Positions 10,501 to 18,569 of a stretch of DNA of 64,000 nt are shown piece by piece. The stretch is taken from NCBI RefSeq assembly GCF_011759375.1, contig NZ_JAARML010000002.1, positions 186,001 to 250,000 on the forward strand, given 5' to 3'. Position 1 is the first letter of the stretch. Each line of letters begins with the position of its first letter. Origin of the DNA: Paraflavitalea devenefica. GTDB lineage: Bacteria > Bacteroidota > Bacteroidia > Chitinophagales > Chitinophagaceae. Under the pieces are notes generated by a model, which saw only the letters and a list, made by a program, of their open reading frames with translations, was not told the origin of the DNA and did not search any database. Both the position numbers and the translations under genes were made by a program.

Positions 10501-10700
10501 GTCACTGTGTTGGTTCCTTTTACCATAACGGTAACCCCGGCTACCGGTGCACCTCCTGACTGCACAACACCCCGTACAGGCGTTTGGGCAGAAACAGAAA
10601 AGCTGATAAAATAAAGGAAACAGGAGAGAAACAGTTGTAGGGTCCTGTGGAGGCTGGGAAATGCGCCCGCACAATGAGGACTTGGCAGAGATCGTCTCAT
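7578..10700 (-). CDS. SusC/RagA-family TonB-dependent transporter
   Basis: About 1040 aa. The start is taken as the ATG at 10700 (MRRSLPSPHCAG); a TTG at 10712 would add four residues. Order: signal peptide ending at SVSAQ, carboxypeptidase-regulatory-like domain (GVVQSGGAPVAGVTVMVKG to about residue 120), plug domain beginning EVVVVGYNTQKKATLTG with the SusC signature LKDASAAIYGSRAANGV, then a 22-strand-type barrel ending in an aromatic residue (NVGVNVRF). It imports oligosaccharides across the outer membrane using TonB energy. It heads the SusC-SusD-GH5-GH35 operon. The upstream TAAACTTG (10717 to 10710, minus strand) is one base off the TAnnTTTG promoter box. Confidence 0.96.
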   Translation of the reverse strand: MRRSLPSPHCAGAFPSLHRTLQLFLSCFLYFISFSVSAQTPVRGVVQSGGAPVAGVTVMVKGTNTVTTTNEQGAFTIAAAENATLVFTHVNYTTREVAVDGSGNLTVQLELLNGSLGEVVVVGYNTQKKATLTGSVSVVKGADLVKSPQTNLSNSLAGRFSGIVINNRSGEPGYDGSSFTIRGLATTGNNDVLIVVDGVPGQIGGLERLNPNDIESISVLKDASAAIYGSRAANGVILVTTKRGKTGKPVISASFNQGFSSPTRLPKMADAATYATIANEIAYYNNKAGGMNQQYSAEEITKFANGSDPLNYPNTDWTEETLKKTALQNQANISISGGSDNVKYYVSAGSIYQDGLYRNGATKYKQYNFRSNIDANITKDLKVGLYLQGREESRQFPISGAGDIFRSIYRAYSTIPARYPNGLPSAGIEGNNPVMMATSIGGINKNPTQVFNGILKGSYNIAAVKGLSIDGFAAFDKSWSFGKAFSTPYQLYTYNKASNTYTSRIVGGNNNAASLNESQQNMSQSTYNIKVNYQRNFGDHNFNFFVGYEQSEMKRETFGASRINFLSTLTPELSQGGTAATDRDNYGSSYSFTRKSYFGKLSYDFNEKYFADLQMRIDGSSTFPDGNQYGYFPSVAAGWRISRESWFSDVSFVNDLKLRASYGALGNDNVGLFQYFTNYSLKNQVVVQTSNGPVIVPGLDLTKLANPNIHWEDARKMDIGIEGTLLKDISFEFIYFSQKRSNILATRNASIPFVSGIVNPFSADPLVPSENIGKVDNKGFEATVGYNNRKRKLHYGVTGNFTYAKSNIVFIDEAAGALAYQRQTDHPLNTYLLYKALGVYHTQEEIDKTPHLNNAQPGDLILLDYNNDGKITADDQVRTKYGNIPQIMYGAVFSLDYENFDLSLVFSGQAQVSQYVLPESGTVGNFYSSWADNRWSPTNPNGTYPRVDTRTSASVNGAQYPSTFWLNDASFLRLKSMELGYNLTGNLLSRAGMQSARVYVNGFNLFTITKVKDYDPEGSSGSGQFYPQQRIINVGVNVRF

Positions 10701-10822
10701 AATAACAAGCAAGTTTAAAATTTAAAAAGTCGAAGTGCCGGAATACAGGGTGTCAGTAGTACCGCCTGTTGGCAAGGCTAAGGTAGAATCGAAGGGTACC
10801 TGTGTATGGTGGAGAAACGGCT

Positions 10823-10863
10823 AAAAAGAGGGGGGTAAATTGCTTTTCTATAAATTGTCCCCC
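10823..10863 (-). terminator. Probable terminator after the HTCS gene
   Basis: On the minus strand GGGGGACAATT pairs imperfectly with AATTTACCCCC and is followed by CTCTTTTTAG. It lies 35 bp past the HTCS stop and before the SusC gene, so it would separate sensor expression from that of the transport operon. The stem has mismatches, so confidence is moderate. Confidence 0.5.
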
Positions 10864-10897
10864 ATGCGCATAATTGATTATCAATGAAGTGATGCAA

Positions 10898-13800
10898 TCA
10901 GTCTTCTTCTGTTTTCAGCAGACTGAGATCGCCATTGAACGACTGCCGGTATTTTTTGATGTAGTCGGATGGGGTCATACCGAATAGTTTGACAAACTGC
11001 TCGCGGAAATAACGCGCGTCGCCAATACCCACCTGGAACGCTGCCTGGTTTACATTCAACTGTTCTTTGATCATCAGCACGGCTGCCCGGCGTAAACGGA
11101 TGGACCGGACGAACGCGTTGAGTGACTGGCCGGAAATATGTTTTACTTTATTGTATAGTGCCGACCGGCTCATACCCATGAGTTTGGAGAACTGTTGGAT
11201 GGTGAAGTGTTCTGCGTCCATATTTTCCTCCACTACCTGTATGCACTTTTTCAGGAAGTCCCGGTACTCAGCCGGTACCTTGATGGCAGATTCCTGTAAG
11301 GTGATGCTGTCAAAGAAATACCGCTGCAGCAGGTTCCGGTTTTTAAGGATGGTGCCCACCCTTGCCTGCAGCAATTGGGTATCAAAAGGCTTGGTGATAT
11401 AATCGTCGGCCCCTCCTTCAATACCTTTCAGTTGGGTATCGGTAGAAGAAGCGGCGGTGAGCAAAATAACAGGGATATGCCCCAGGACTTCCGACCGTTT
11501 TATTTTACGGCAAAGCTCCAACCCATCGAGGCCGTCCATATTAATATCACTGATGATGATATCGGGCAGGTGTTGGGTAGCCATCTCCAACCCTTTCAAC
11601 CCGTTTTCGGCAGTGAACAAAACATACTGCTCGCGGAAAATATGCTCCAGGTAATTCCTGATCTCCGGGTTGTCGTCCACCACCAGGATAGTTTTCTTGT
11701 CGGTGATCAGTTCTTCGGCATGCCGCCCCTGCGTGGCGCGTATAGAAACCTTTTGATCCGTAGTCGGGAGTGCTTCTTCTTCGATCAGCTCTTCCAGCAG
11801 TTGGTGGGAAGCGCCGGCTTCTTCGGTCGTGTAGTCTGCCGGCAGGTGAGCCATGCCTTTCTGCAACGTAATTGTAAAGGTGGTGCCCTTTTGAGGCGCG
11901 CTTTTTACGGCAATGGCGCCTTGGTGGCTTTCTATAAAATGTTTGGCCAGGTAGAGTCCTATGCCAAACCCCGTTTTGGGGGCGCGGACAGCCTGCTGGA
12001 ATTTTTCAAAGATCCGGTGGATATCCGCCTGATCAATGCCACAGCCGGTATCGCTGATACGGGCCACCACTGTTTCCGCTGTTTCTTCTACATGGCATTC
12101 AATGGCGCCTCCGTCGGGCGTAAACTTAAAAGCGTTGGAGAGGAGGTTGAATAAAACGATCTCCAGCTTTTCATGGTCCGCATAGATCTCCACCGGCTCA
12201 GCAGGCGCGGTAAAATCATAATGGATATTCTTGGCCTTCGCCTGTTGCACAAAGCATTGGAACACTTCATGGCAGAGATGAACGATATCTACCTGGGAAA
12301 TCTTCAGGGTGTCGGCCCCGCTATCCGCTTTCCGGAACAGCAGCAACTGGTCCACCAGGCTTAGCAGCCGCCGGGCATTGCGGTACACGATGTTCAGTCC
12401 ACGCTCATCCTGTGCTGTATTCTTTTGCTGTACAATTTCTTTCAGTGGGTTAATGATCAGCGACAGCGGCGCCCTGAACTCATGGGATATATGGGTGAAG
12501 AACGACAACTTCTTTTCAGTCAGCTCTTTGTCTTTTTCATTTTCCAGGTGCGCCAGTTTTATCTCATACCGCAAACGCTCCTGCCGTTTGGTGTACCGGA
12601 GGTACAGGTAGATCATCAGCACGACACCTATTATATATAAGGTGTAAGCCCACCAGGTGCGGTACCAGGGAGGCAGCACAATAATATTCAATAACAGTTG
12701 AGGTTCACTCCATTTGCCATCGGGGTTTTTTACTTTCACATGGAAGGTATAATGTCCTTCCTGCAGCCGCGAGTAGTTGGCAGCACGGATATTGTTCACA
12801 TAATTCCAGCTCTTGTCCCATCCCTCCAGGTAATAAGCATAGCTGATCTTATCGGCGCCGGTATAAGCGAGGGCCAGGAAATCCAGGGATAATACCGCCC
12901 TGTTGTAGGGCATCTTTACTTCCCGGATGGTTTCCAGCGTACGGCTGGTAATATATTGTGCGGAGGCGGCTGCCGGTTTGCCATCAATGGACAAGCCGGT
13001 TAAAAAAATAGCAGGCATCATAGCCACGTCCTGCACACTGTCGGGATAGAAAATATTGAATCCCTTGATACCTCCGAAAGCAAATTCTCCGCTGGAAAGA
13101 ACGGAAGCTGCGTTGAAGCTGAACTGATTGCTCTGCAGGCCATCCAACTGGGAGAAATTGCGGCAGGTCCTGTTTTGCACGTTGAATTTCGAGAGGCCGT
13201 TGAAAGTGCTTAACCAGAGATGACCGCTATTGTCTTCCAGCATGCGCAAAATGGTATTGTTGGGCAGTCCTTCATTGGTGCTGAAGCGTTGATATTTCCC
13301 GGTTTTCCGGTCAAACAACAGCAATCCTCCTTCCTGTGTGCCTACCCAGAAATTACCGAAGCGGTCTTCATGAAGGCTGCGGATGGTATAACCAATAGGG
13401 TATATACGGTGTTGCCGGCCGTTGCGGCCAATACGGATCAGTGATGTATAATTGCCGCCCCACAGATCGCCATTTTTATCTTCCGCCAAGCATTGAAGGT
13501 TCTGGATCTGCGCGTCATACAGTTCAAATGAATTATTGGAAGGGTTGAACAGGTACAAGGAGCCGTCGTTGGTAGTGCTGGCCCACAGGTTTTTCCGCGA
13601 GTCCTCGTACAGCAGCCATACATTGTTTTCTGCCGACCGTGTGACGGGATTGTAGCAGGTATAATGCTCAAAGCTGTTGGTAGCCGGGTTAAAGCGGTTG
13701 ACACCTCCGAACCAGGTGGATATCCAGGTACGGTTGTTGGCATCACGAACAATGCTGGTTATAAAATTGCTGCTGATGGTACGGTCATCGCCCTGCTCAT

Positions 13801-14974
13801 GTCTGAAACTGGTAAACGTATTGCTATGCCGGTTCCAGTACCGCAAGCCGGCGCCATCGGTACCTATCCAGAGATTGTGTTGGGCATCTTCACAAAAAGA
13901 AAAAATGAAATTACTGGCAGGGCTTTCGGGTCCCTGATGGCTAAAAGTTACCTGGCGGAAAGCACTGCCGCTGGCTTCTATGATATTGATGCCACCCCGC
14001 AAGGTGCCGATCCATTTCCTGGCTTCCTTGTCCTCATAAATGGAATATACCGCATTACTATTTACCAGCGAATGCCCGTCGCGGCCGGTAAAAGGCCTTG
14101 GCACGGAGGCGCCTTTTTCCTGGATAAACAGGCCGCTTCCATCGGTGGCGATCCATAGAACACCGTTTTTATCTTCGCAGATATTCACCACTTTACTGGA
14201 CCGGGTAATATAGTTATCAGAATACCTGTTTTGTTGTGCATCGTAAACAAAGAGGCCCTTTTCATTCCCCAGCCATAGCTTTCCATCTTTGGACATCCTC
14301 AGGCAATTGGCCTGCTGTATGTTTTTGTTCACCAGTTGCAGGCTTCGATGGGTGGTGTTGTACAGGAATAAACCTATCTGCTGTACAAATACCCAGATGG
14401 AAGAAGCGTCCTGGTTGGTTTCAATGGCGGTTACGTCGTAACTATCCCTGTTGGAGTACCATTCAGGCAACAATATTTGGGTGCCGGTACGTGCATTGTG
14501 CTCAAATAACAATAGCCCCGTATGGTTGGTGCCCACCAATACATTGCCATTCCTGATGGATTTAATGACGTGCACATTGTCCCGCAAAGGGTTGGGGGTG
14601 GCTTCGCTTACAGGCAGATAGGAAAGGGTGGTAAAAGCCGATTTTACAGGGTCGAATATACAGGCACCCTTCTGGCCGCCGACCCAGAGATTGTGTTGTT
14701 CATCGCTTTCAATGGAATACACGCTGTTGGTGATCAGCGATTGGGGGTCGCCAATCCTGTTGCGGTATATGGTGAAGTTGTAACCATCATAGCGGTTCAG
14801 TCCGTCATAAGTGCCAAACCACATAAAGCCGCGGTAATCCTGGTAAATGCAGGTCACTGCATTGTTGCTCAGACCGTCTTCAATGCCCAGGGAGCGTATA
14901 GGTAAGCCATTGGCAGAAGCAATGACTGCTGTCAGCAAAAAGGCTGTGAGGGAGAGAAATTTCCTATATGGCAT
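10898..14974 (-). CDS. Hybrid two-component system regulator (HTCS), AraC output
   Basis: 1358 aa in one polypeptide. Order: signal peptide (to about 22); about 14 Reg_prop beta-propeller repeats (WFGTYDGLNRYDG, LWVGTQEGGLLLF and similar) and a Y_Y_Y domain in the periplasm to about 780; a transmembrane segment about 783-803 (WWAYTLYIIGVVLMIYLYL); HisKA with H831 in THISHEFRAPLS; HATPase (DTGCGID, GFGIGLYLAKHFI); receiver with phospho-acceptor D1143 in IIISDINMDGLDG; C-terminal AraC-type helix-turn-helix domain. HTCS proteins bind a breakdown oligosaccharide in the periplasm and activate the neighbouring PUL. It lies directly upstream of SusC on the same strand, the expected arrangement. Confidence 0.96.
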   Translation of the reverse strand: MPYRKFLSLTAFLLTAVIASANGLPIRSLGIEDGLSNNAVTCIYQDYRGFMWFGTYDGLNRYDGYNFTIYRNRIGDPQSLITNSVYSIESDEQHNLWVGGQKGACIFDPVKSAFTTLSYLPVSEATPNPLRDNVHVIKSIRNGNVLVGTNHTGLLLFEHNARTGTQILLPEWYSNRDSYDVTAIETNQDASSIWVFVQQIGLFLYNTTHRSLQLVNKNIQQANCLRMSKDGKLWLGNEKGLFVYDAQQNRYSDNYITRSSKVVNICEDKNGVLWIATDGSGLFIQEKGASVPRPFTGRDGHSLVNSNAVYSIYEDKEARKWIGTLRGGINIIEASGSAFRQVTFSHQGPESPASNFIFSFCEDAQHNLWIGTDGAGLRYWNRHSNTFTSFRHEQGDDRTISSNFITSIVRDANNRTWISTWFGGVNRFNPATNSFEHYTCYNPVTRSAENNVWLLYEDSRKNLWASTTNDGSLYLFNPSNNSFELYDAQIQNLQCLAEDKNGDLWGGNYTSLIRIGRNGRQHRIYPIGYTIRSLHEDRFGNFWVGTQEGGLLLFDRKTGKYQRFSTNEGLPNNTILRMLEDNSGHLWLSTFNGLSKFNVQNRTCRNFSQLDGLQSNQFSFNAASVLSSGEFAFGGIKGFNIFYPDSVQDVAMMPAIFLTGLSIDGKPAAASAQYITSRTLETIREVKMPYNRAVLSLDFLALAYTGADKISYAYYLEGWDKSWNYVNNIRAANYSRLQEGHYTFHVKVKNPDGKWSEPQLLLNIIVLPPWYRTWWAYTLYIIGVVLMIYLYLRYTKRQERLRYEIKLAHLENEKDKELTEKKLSFFTHISHEFRAPLSLIINPLKEIVQQKNTAQDERGLNIVYRNARRLLSLVDQLLLFRKADSGADTLKISQVDIVHLCHEVFQCFVQQAKAKNIHYDFTAPAEPVEIYADHEKLEIVLFNLLSNAFKFTPDGGAIECHVEETAETVVARISDTGCGIDQADIHRIFEKFQQAVRAPKTGFGIGLYLAKHFIESHQGAIAVKSAPQKGTTFTITLQKGMAHLPADYTTEEAGASHQLLEELIEEEALPTTDQKVSIRATQGRHAEELITDKKTILVVDDNPEIRNYLEHIFREQYVLFTAENGLKGLEMATQHLPDIIISDINMDGLDGLELCRKIKRSEVLGHIPVILLTAASSTDTQLKGIEGGADDYITKPFDTQLLQARVGTILKNRNLLQRYFFDSITLQESAIKVPAEYRDFLKKCIQVVEENMDAEHFTIQQFSKLMGMSRSALYNKVKHISGQSLNAFVRSIRLRRAAVLMIKEQLNVNQAAFQVGIGDARYFREQFVKLFGMTPSDYIKKYRQSFNGDLSLLKTEED

Positions 14975-15085
14975 CGTCTGATTTTAACTGATCGCAGCAC
15001 AAAACGGAGAACGGGCATAAATCAGACATTTAAATTAAGCCTTTTTTGTTATATGACTGTCTGCACGCGGGTTTCAGACGGAGTT

Positions 15086-15119
15086 TTTGACGAAACCGGT
15101 TTCGCTAATGCTGCATTTG
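15086..15119 (+). promoter_or_regulatory. Candidate Bacteroidota promoter facing the T9SS gene
   Basis: TTTG at 15086-15089 and TGCATTTG at 15112-15119, 22 bp apart, fit the TTTG / TAnnTTTG consensus with one mismatch in the -7 box. It would give a 5' leader of about 155 nt before 15281. The spacer contains the 14-bp palindrome listed next. Confidence 0.4.
15091..15104. promoter_or_regulatory. LacI-family-type operator palindrome
   Basis: CGAAACCGGTTTCG is a perfect 14-bp palindrome with a central CG step, the form recognised by many LacI/GalR-family repressors. It lies 117 bp upstream of the HTCS start and 177 bp upstream of the T9SS gene, within a candidate promoter spacer. No LacI-family gene is in the window, so the regulator would be encoded elsewhere. 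The assignment is by form only. Confidence 0.45.
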
Positions 15120-15280
15120 TTTTTCTGTACTGGAGAATTATGTAGCACTAAGTGAAGGACACATTATTAATTGTTTTACTGATCACCCACGAAAGGATTT
15201 TGCCTGGATCAATAAACCGTTTCAACTGTATTATTTATATTAGCCGGTTGATATTTAATCCCTAAACGAACCCCCATTCT

Positions 15281-17446
15281 ATGAAAGCAAGCAAGCATCT
15301 TATCCCGGCCTCCTTCATCTTCCTTTTTTTATTGTTAAGTAACCCGCTGCTGGCCAATATAAAACCGCCGGCGTCTTCCTGCGCAACCCTTACAGAACGG
15401 AAGCAGGGTGGGGCGGATACTGTAACAGAAAATAATACAGCGCCGGTTGTAACAGCCACGGGTGGTACCCTGGCCTGTGGCAGCCCTGTTATTCTCCATG
15501 CTATATCTTCTGATAGCGGTTCACTTTTTAGTTGGGCAGGACCGGATGGTTTCACATCAACCTTGCAAAATCCTGCCGTTACTACGGCCGGTACTTATAC
15601 TGTAACTGTAACCAACCCTGCAAACGGGTATAGTACAACGTACCCGGTAACGGTAACAGCAGGCTCGGCTGCCAGTACCATCTGGCTGCAGGAATTTACC
15701 TGCTCAAATGGTACTACCAGTGGCAATGCACCCAATGCCTGGACATCCAGCACTCCTTCGGGGAATTTTGCGGTGAAGAACTATGAATTTTATGTAAACC
15801 ATATTGAACCCGGTAATGTTGAAGGACTTTGGAAATCTGAAACGTTCAGTATTGCCGGTAAAGCCAATGTCACGATATCTGTAGCTGTGCGTAGCGCAGC
15901 TACAAACGGCGATGCATTGGACAACAGTGGTTCCGGTATAGACTATGTGCGCCTGTATTACAAATTGAATAACGGTGCGGAAGTCTTGTTCAAAGAATAC
16001 CTTGGTACCATCAATAATAACAACGCTACTTTTTCAATTGGTTCTGTTTCATCCTTAAGCGGATCAACGTTACAGATCATCATCAGGGCAAGGACCACTT
16101 CGTATTATGAACATTATTATTTCGATAATGTAATGGCAACTGCTGAATCGGCTGCTCCTGCCATTACAACTGCTGTAACCGGCGCCATTACCTGTACCGG
16201 TTCAGCGCAATTGTTGACTACTGTAACAAATGGTACTGCTTCTTCTTATGCCTGGACAGGCCCCAACGGATTTACAGCAGCTATTCAAAATCCGGTAGTG
16301 AGCGCGGGCGGCCAATATACAGTTACGGCAACTTTACCTGGCGGGTGTATATTGTCAGTTCCTGTGGCAGTGGCTGAAAATAAAACAACACCCAATGCAG
16401 CAATCACTGCATCCGGCAACAAGCTCAGTTGTATCGATACCAGTATCAGTTTAGCTGCTACTGCTGCTGCTGGTATAAACTATACCTGGACAGGGACAAA
16501 CGGTTATACTGCTACAGGAGCTGACGTTGCTATAATTGCACCGGGGGAATATACACTTACGGTTACTGATACAGCCAATGGTTGCAGCGCATCTTCCGGT
16601 ATTATTATTACACAGGACATAGAACAGCCTGTTGGTATTTCTGCATTTAATTCTGACAAGCTTACCTGTTTTATTTCCTCTTCAACGCTGACGGGTAATG
16701 CTTCTACACCAGGTGCAACGTTCTTATGGACAGGGCCAGGCGGGTTTACTGCAACTACACGTATTAGCCGCGCTTCTTTACCGGGTACTTATTACCTGAA
16801 GGTCACCAACCCTGGCAGTGGTTGTTCTAGAACCGTTCATATCATTGTTGAACAGGATACTACACCGCCTGCAGATATATCCATCAGTAATAACGGCCCG
16901 TTAACATGTGATCTTTTCGAGGTGACATTGACAGGCAGTACGTCTTCCCAGGGTGTTGGTTACACCTGGAGATCCGCTGATGGCGAGTATATTTCCACAT
17001 CACCGGAAGCATTTGTTACTGCTCCGGGCACTTATAACCTAACAGTTACAAACTATGCAGGTAATGGTTGCTCGGCTACTGTTACAACAACCGTAACGCA
17101 GGACCTGACTGGTTGTGATGGCAGCGATAGTAAGAAGATTAAGTCGCCTGCCGTAACATCAATAGATGGAGATAAGCCATTTACATCTTTTGAACATACA
17201 GCCTATCCTAATCCATTCAGCGATCGTGTGACTATTGCATTCAGGTCGCCCGGAAATGATTTCGTAACAGTAGCGATCTTTAGTGGTGCGGCTGTGCAGG
17301 AGAAAGTACTTTTTAACAAAAAAGTAAAGGCAGGTGAGACTTACCAACTAACGTTGAATGCCGGAAACCTGCCGGCGGGTATACACTATTGCCTGATAAA
17401 GGTGAACGGTAAAACTTATACCAGTAAACTGCTGCTGTTAAAATAA
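15281..17446 (+). CDS. Secreted multi-Ig/PKD-like protein with T9SS type A sorting domain
   Basis: 721 aa. Signal peptide (ends near PLLAN), one Ig/PKD-like repeat (about 60-125), a 160-residue jelly-roll-like module (about 127-288, WLQEFTCSNGTT to YYFDNVMATAE), then four more Ig-like repeats, each with a C-terminal pattern such as AWTGPNGFTA...GQYTVTAT, and a type IX secretion tail from about 645 (AYPNPFSDRVTIAF to TYTSKLLLLK). Paired Cys residues recur once per repeat. Such proteins are exported and often anchored on the cell surface as adhesins or binding proteins; the ligand is unknown. It is monocistronic and ends at a terminator shared with the convergent AraC gene. Confidence 0.85.
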   Translation: MKASKHLIPASFIFLFLLLSNPLLANIKPPASSCATLTERKQGGADTVTENNTAPVVTATGGTLACGSPVILHAISSDSGSLFSWAGPDGFTSTLQNPAVTTAGTYTVTVTNPANGYSTTYPVTVTAGSAASTIWLQEFTCSNGTTSGNAPNAWTSSTPSGNFAVKNYEFYVNHIEPGNVEGLWKSETFSIAGKANVTISVAVRSAATNGDALDNSGSGIDYVRLYYKLNNGAEVLFKEYLGTINNNNATFSIGSVSSLSGSTLQIIIRARTTSYYEHYYFDNVMATAESAAPAITTAVTGAITCTGSAQLLTTVTNGTASSYAWTGPNGFTAAIQNPVVSAGGQYTVTATLPGGCILSVPVAVAENKTTPNAAITASGNKLSCIDTSISLAATAAAGINYTWTGTNGYTATGADVAIIAPGEYTLTVTDTANGCSASSGIIITQDIEQPVGISAFNSDKLTCFISSSTLTGNASTPGATFLWTGPGGFTATTRISRASLPGTYYLKVTNPGSGCSRTVHIIVEQDTTPPADISISNNGPLTCDLFEVTLTGSTSSQGVGYTWRSADGEYISTSPEAFVTAPGTYNLTVTNYAGNGCSATVTTTVTQDLTGCDGSDSKKIKSPAVTSIDGDKPFTSFEHTAYPNPFSDRVTIAFRSPGNDFVTVAIFSGAAVQEKVLFNKKVKAGETYQLTLNAGNLPAGIHYCLIKVNGKTYTSKLLLLK

Positions 17447-17467
17447 ACGCAGTCTGGTTCGTGACAT

Positions 17468-17508
17468 AAAAAAGCGCCTTGTAAATAATTGTTTGCAAGG
17501 CGCTTTTT
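17468..17508. terminator. Bidirectional terminator
   Basis: AAAAAAGCGCCTTG (17468-17481), 14-nt loop, CAAGGCGCTTTTT (17496-17508). U-runs exist on both strands, so it ends the T9SS gene and the AraC gene, whose stop codon overlaps its edge at 17507-17509. Confidence 0.85.
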
Positions 17509-18451
17509 ATCGTCCTGAAGCTGTCTTATTGCGGTTGCGGTATTCAGAAGGCGCCATGCCCATGAAACGGGAAAATATCCGGGAGAAATAATATTGGTCG
17601 GAGAAGCCCAGTTCATCTGCGATCTCCTTAATAGCTTTTGCAGTAAACGCCAATGCCTGGCAGGCATGCTGGATCTTTAAATGATTAAAATATTCAACCG
17701 GTGAAAAACCGGTACGTATCCTGAACAGGGAAGAAAAATGAGATACCGATAAATGAGAGAATGCCGCGAACTCATTCAGTGAAATATTGCGGTTGATATT
17801 TTTCTGCATCATCTCAATGGTGAGCGTGATAGGGTCCTTCGTTTGGCTATTGCCTGCCTGGTTGTACTTTTCCTCGTACAGCAGGGATGAAAGAAAATGA
17901 TAAAAGATCATGTTTACATACCGCAGGTTATCGGCGCTGTATCCTTTCTCCAGGTTAAAACATATTTCTTCAAATAGTTTAATGCGGTTCTCATTATAAG
18001 AAAGATACGGCAGGTAATTCTGTGAGTTATTGGTAATAAGATTCACTACATAAGTGGCAATATCGCCTTTAAAATGTACCCAGTAAATCGTCCATGGATC
18101 ATCTTCCAGGGCGCCGTATTTATGCGGCGTACGGGCCGGTATCACTACAAAGTGAGAAGGTGAAATGTCTATTTTCTTTTTATTGATCGTTACCCATCCC
18201 CGTCCTTCCACACAATAAATAATGATGTGCTGGGTTACCCCATGCGGCCTTTCCATGTAGTGCTGGTGGGCCTTTGGATAGTATCCGATATCTGTAATAT
18301 AGATCTGCCGTGTGATAGGGTCTTTCATCAGGAAGCCTGAATCTATTTTTTGAGGCAGTACGATCAGCTTTTGTCCTTCAAAGCCTTCTCTTTTCCTGGA
18401 TGGTTGCCGGGGCATATACCTGGTTTTTAAAATGACCGTATAAAAGTCCAT
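17507..18451 (-). CDS. AraC-family transcriptional regulator with cupin sensor domain
   Basis: 314 aa; a start at the Met codon at 18415 (MPRQPSRKREGF) is also possible. The N-terminal half is an AraC-type cupin (HQHYMERPHGVTQHIIIYC, ISPSHFVVIPARTPHKY), the fold that binds sugars in AraC/RhaS relatives. The C-terminal 100 residues hold two helix-turn-helix motifs with the family signature (IKEIADELGFSDQYYFSRIF, GMAPSEYRNR). It is divergent from the second SusCD operon and shares a 118-bp regulatory region with it, so it is the likely activator of that PUL (inference from position). Confidence 0.9.
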   Translation of the reverse strand: MDFYTVILKTRYMPRQPSRKREGFEGQKLIVLPQKIDSGFLMKDPITRQIYITDIGYYPKAHQHYMERPHGVTQHIIIYCVEGRGWVTINKKKIDISPSHFVVIPARTPHKYGALEDDPWTIYWVHFKGDIATYVVNLITNNSQNYLPYLSYNENRIKLFEEICFNLEKGYSADNLRYVNMIFYHFLSSLLYEEKYNQAGNSQTKDPITLTIEMMQKNINRNISLNEFAAFSHLSVSHFSSLFRIRTGFSPVEYFNHLKIQHACQALAFTAKAIKEIADELGFSDQYYFSRIFSRFMGMAPSEYRNRNKTASGR

Positions 18452-18467
18452 CTTTTTCAGAAGAATA

Positions 18468-18489
18468 CCTATTCCCGGACAGGAATAGG
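18468..18489. promoter_or_regulatory. Inverted repeat between AraC gene and SusC gene
   Basis: CCTATTCC, 6 nt (CGGACA), GGAATAGG: perfect 8-bp arms. It lies 17 bp before the AraC start and 80 bp before the SusC start. It could be an operator for the AraC-type protein or another dimeric regulator; AraC proteins more often use direct repeats, so the partner is uncertain. Confidence 0.4.
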
Positions 18490-18569
18490 AATACGAATTT
18501 TGAGGAGAACTTCAGAACGGCCATCCCTTATCATGGCGTAACCATCTAAATAAGCCAAAAACGATTGCA

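Larger units (their letters stand above)
14975..15280. other. Divergent intergenic region, HTCS / T9SS protein
   Basis: 306 bp between divergent starts and no credible gene. It holds the perfect palindrome at 15091-15104 and the candidate forward promoter around it. The stretch from 15120 to 15280 is AT-rich and shows no further clear element. Confidence 0.6.

Noticed and set aside
11375..12154. 259-aa plus-strand frame inside the HTCS gene
   Set aside because: Antisense to the kinase and receiver domains; no motif found.
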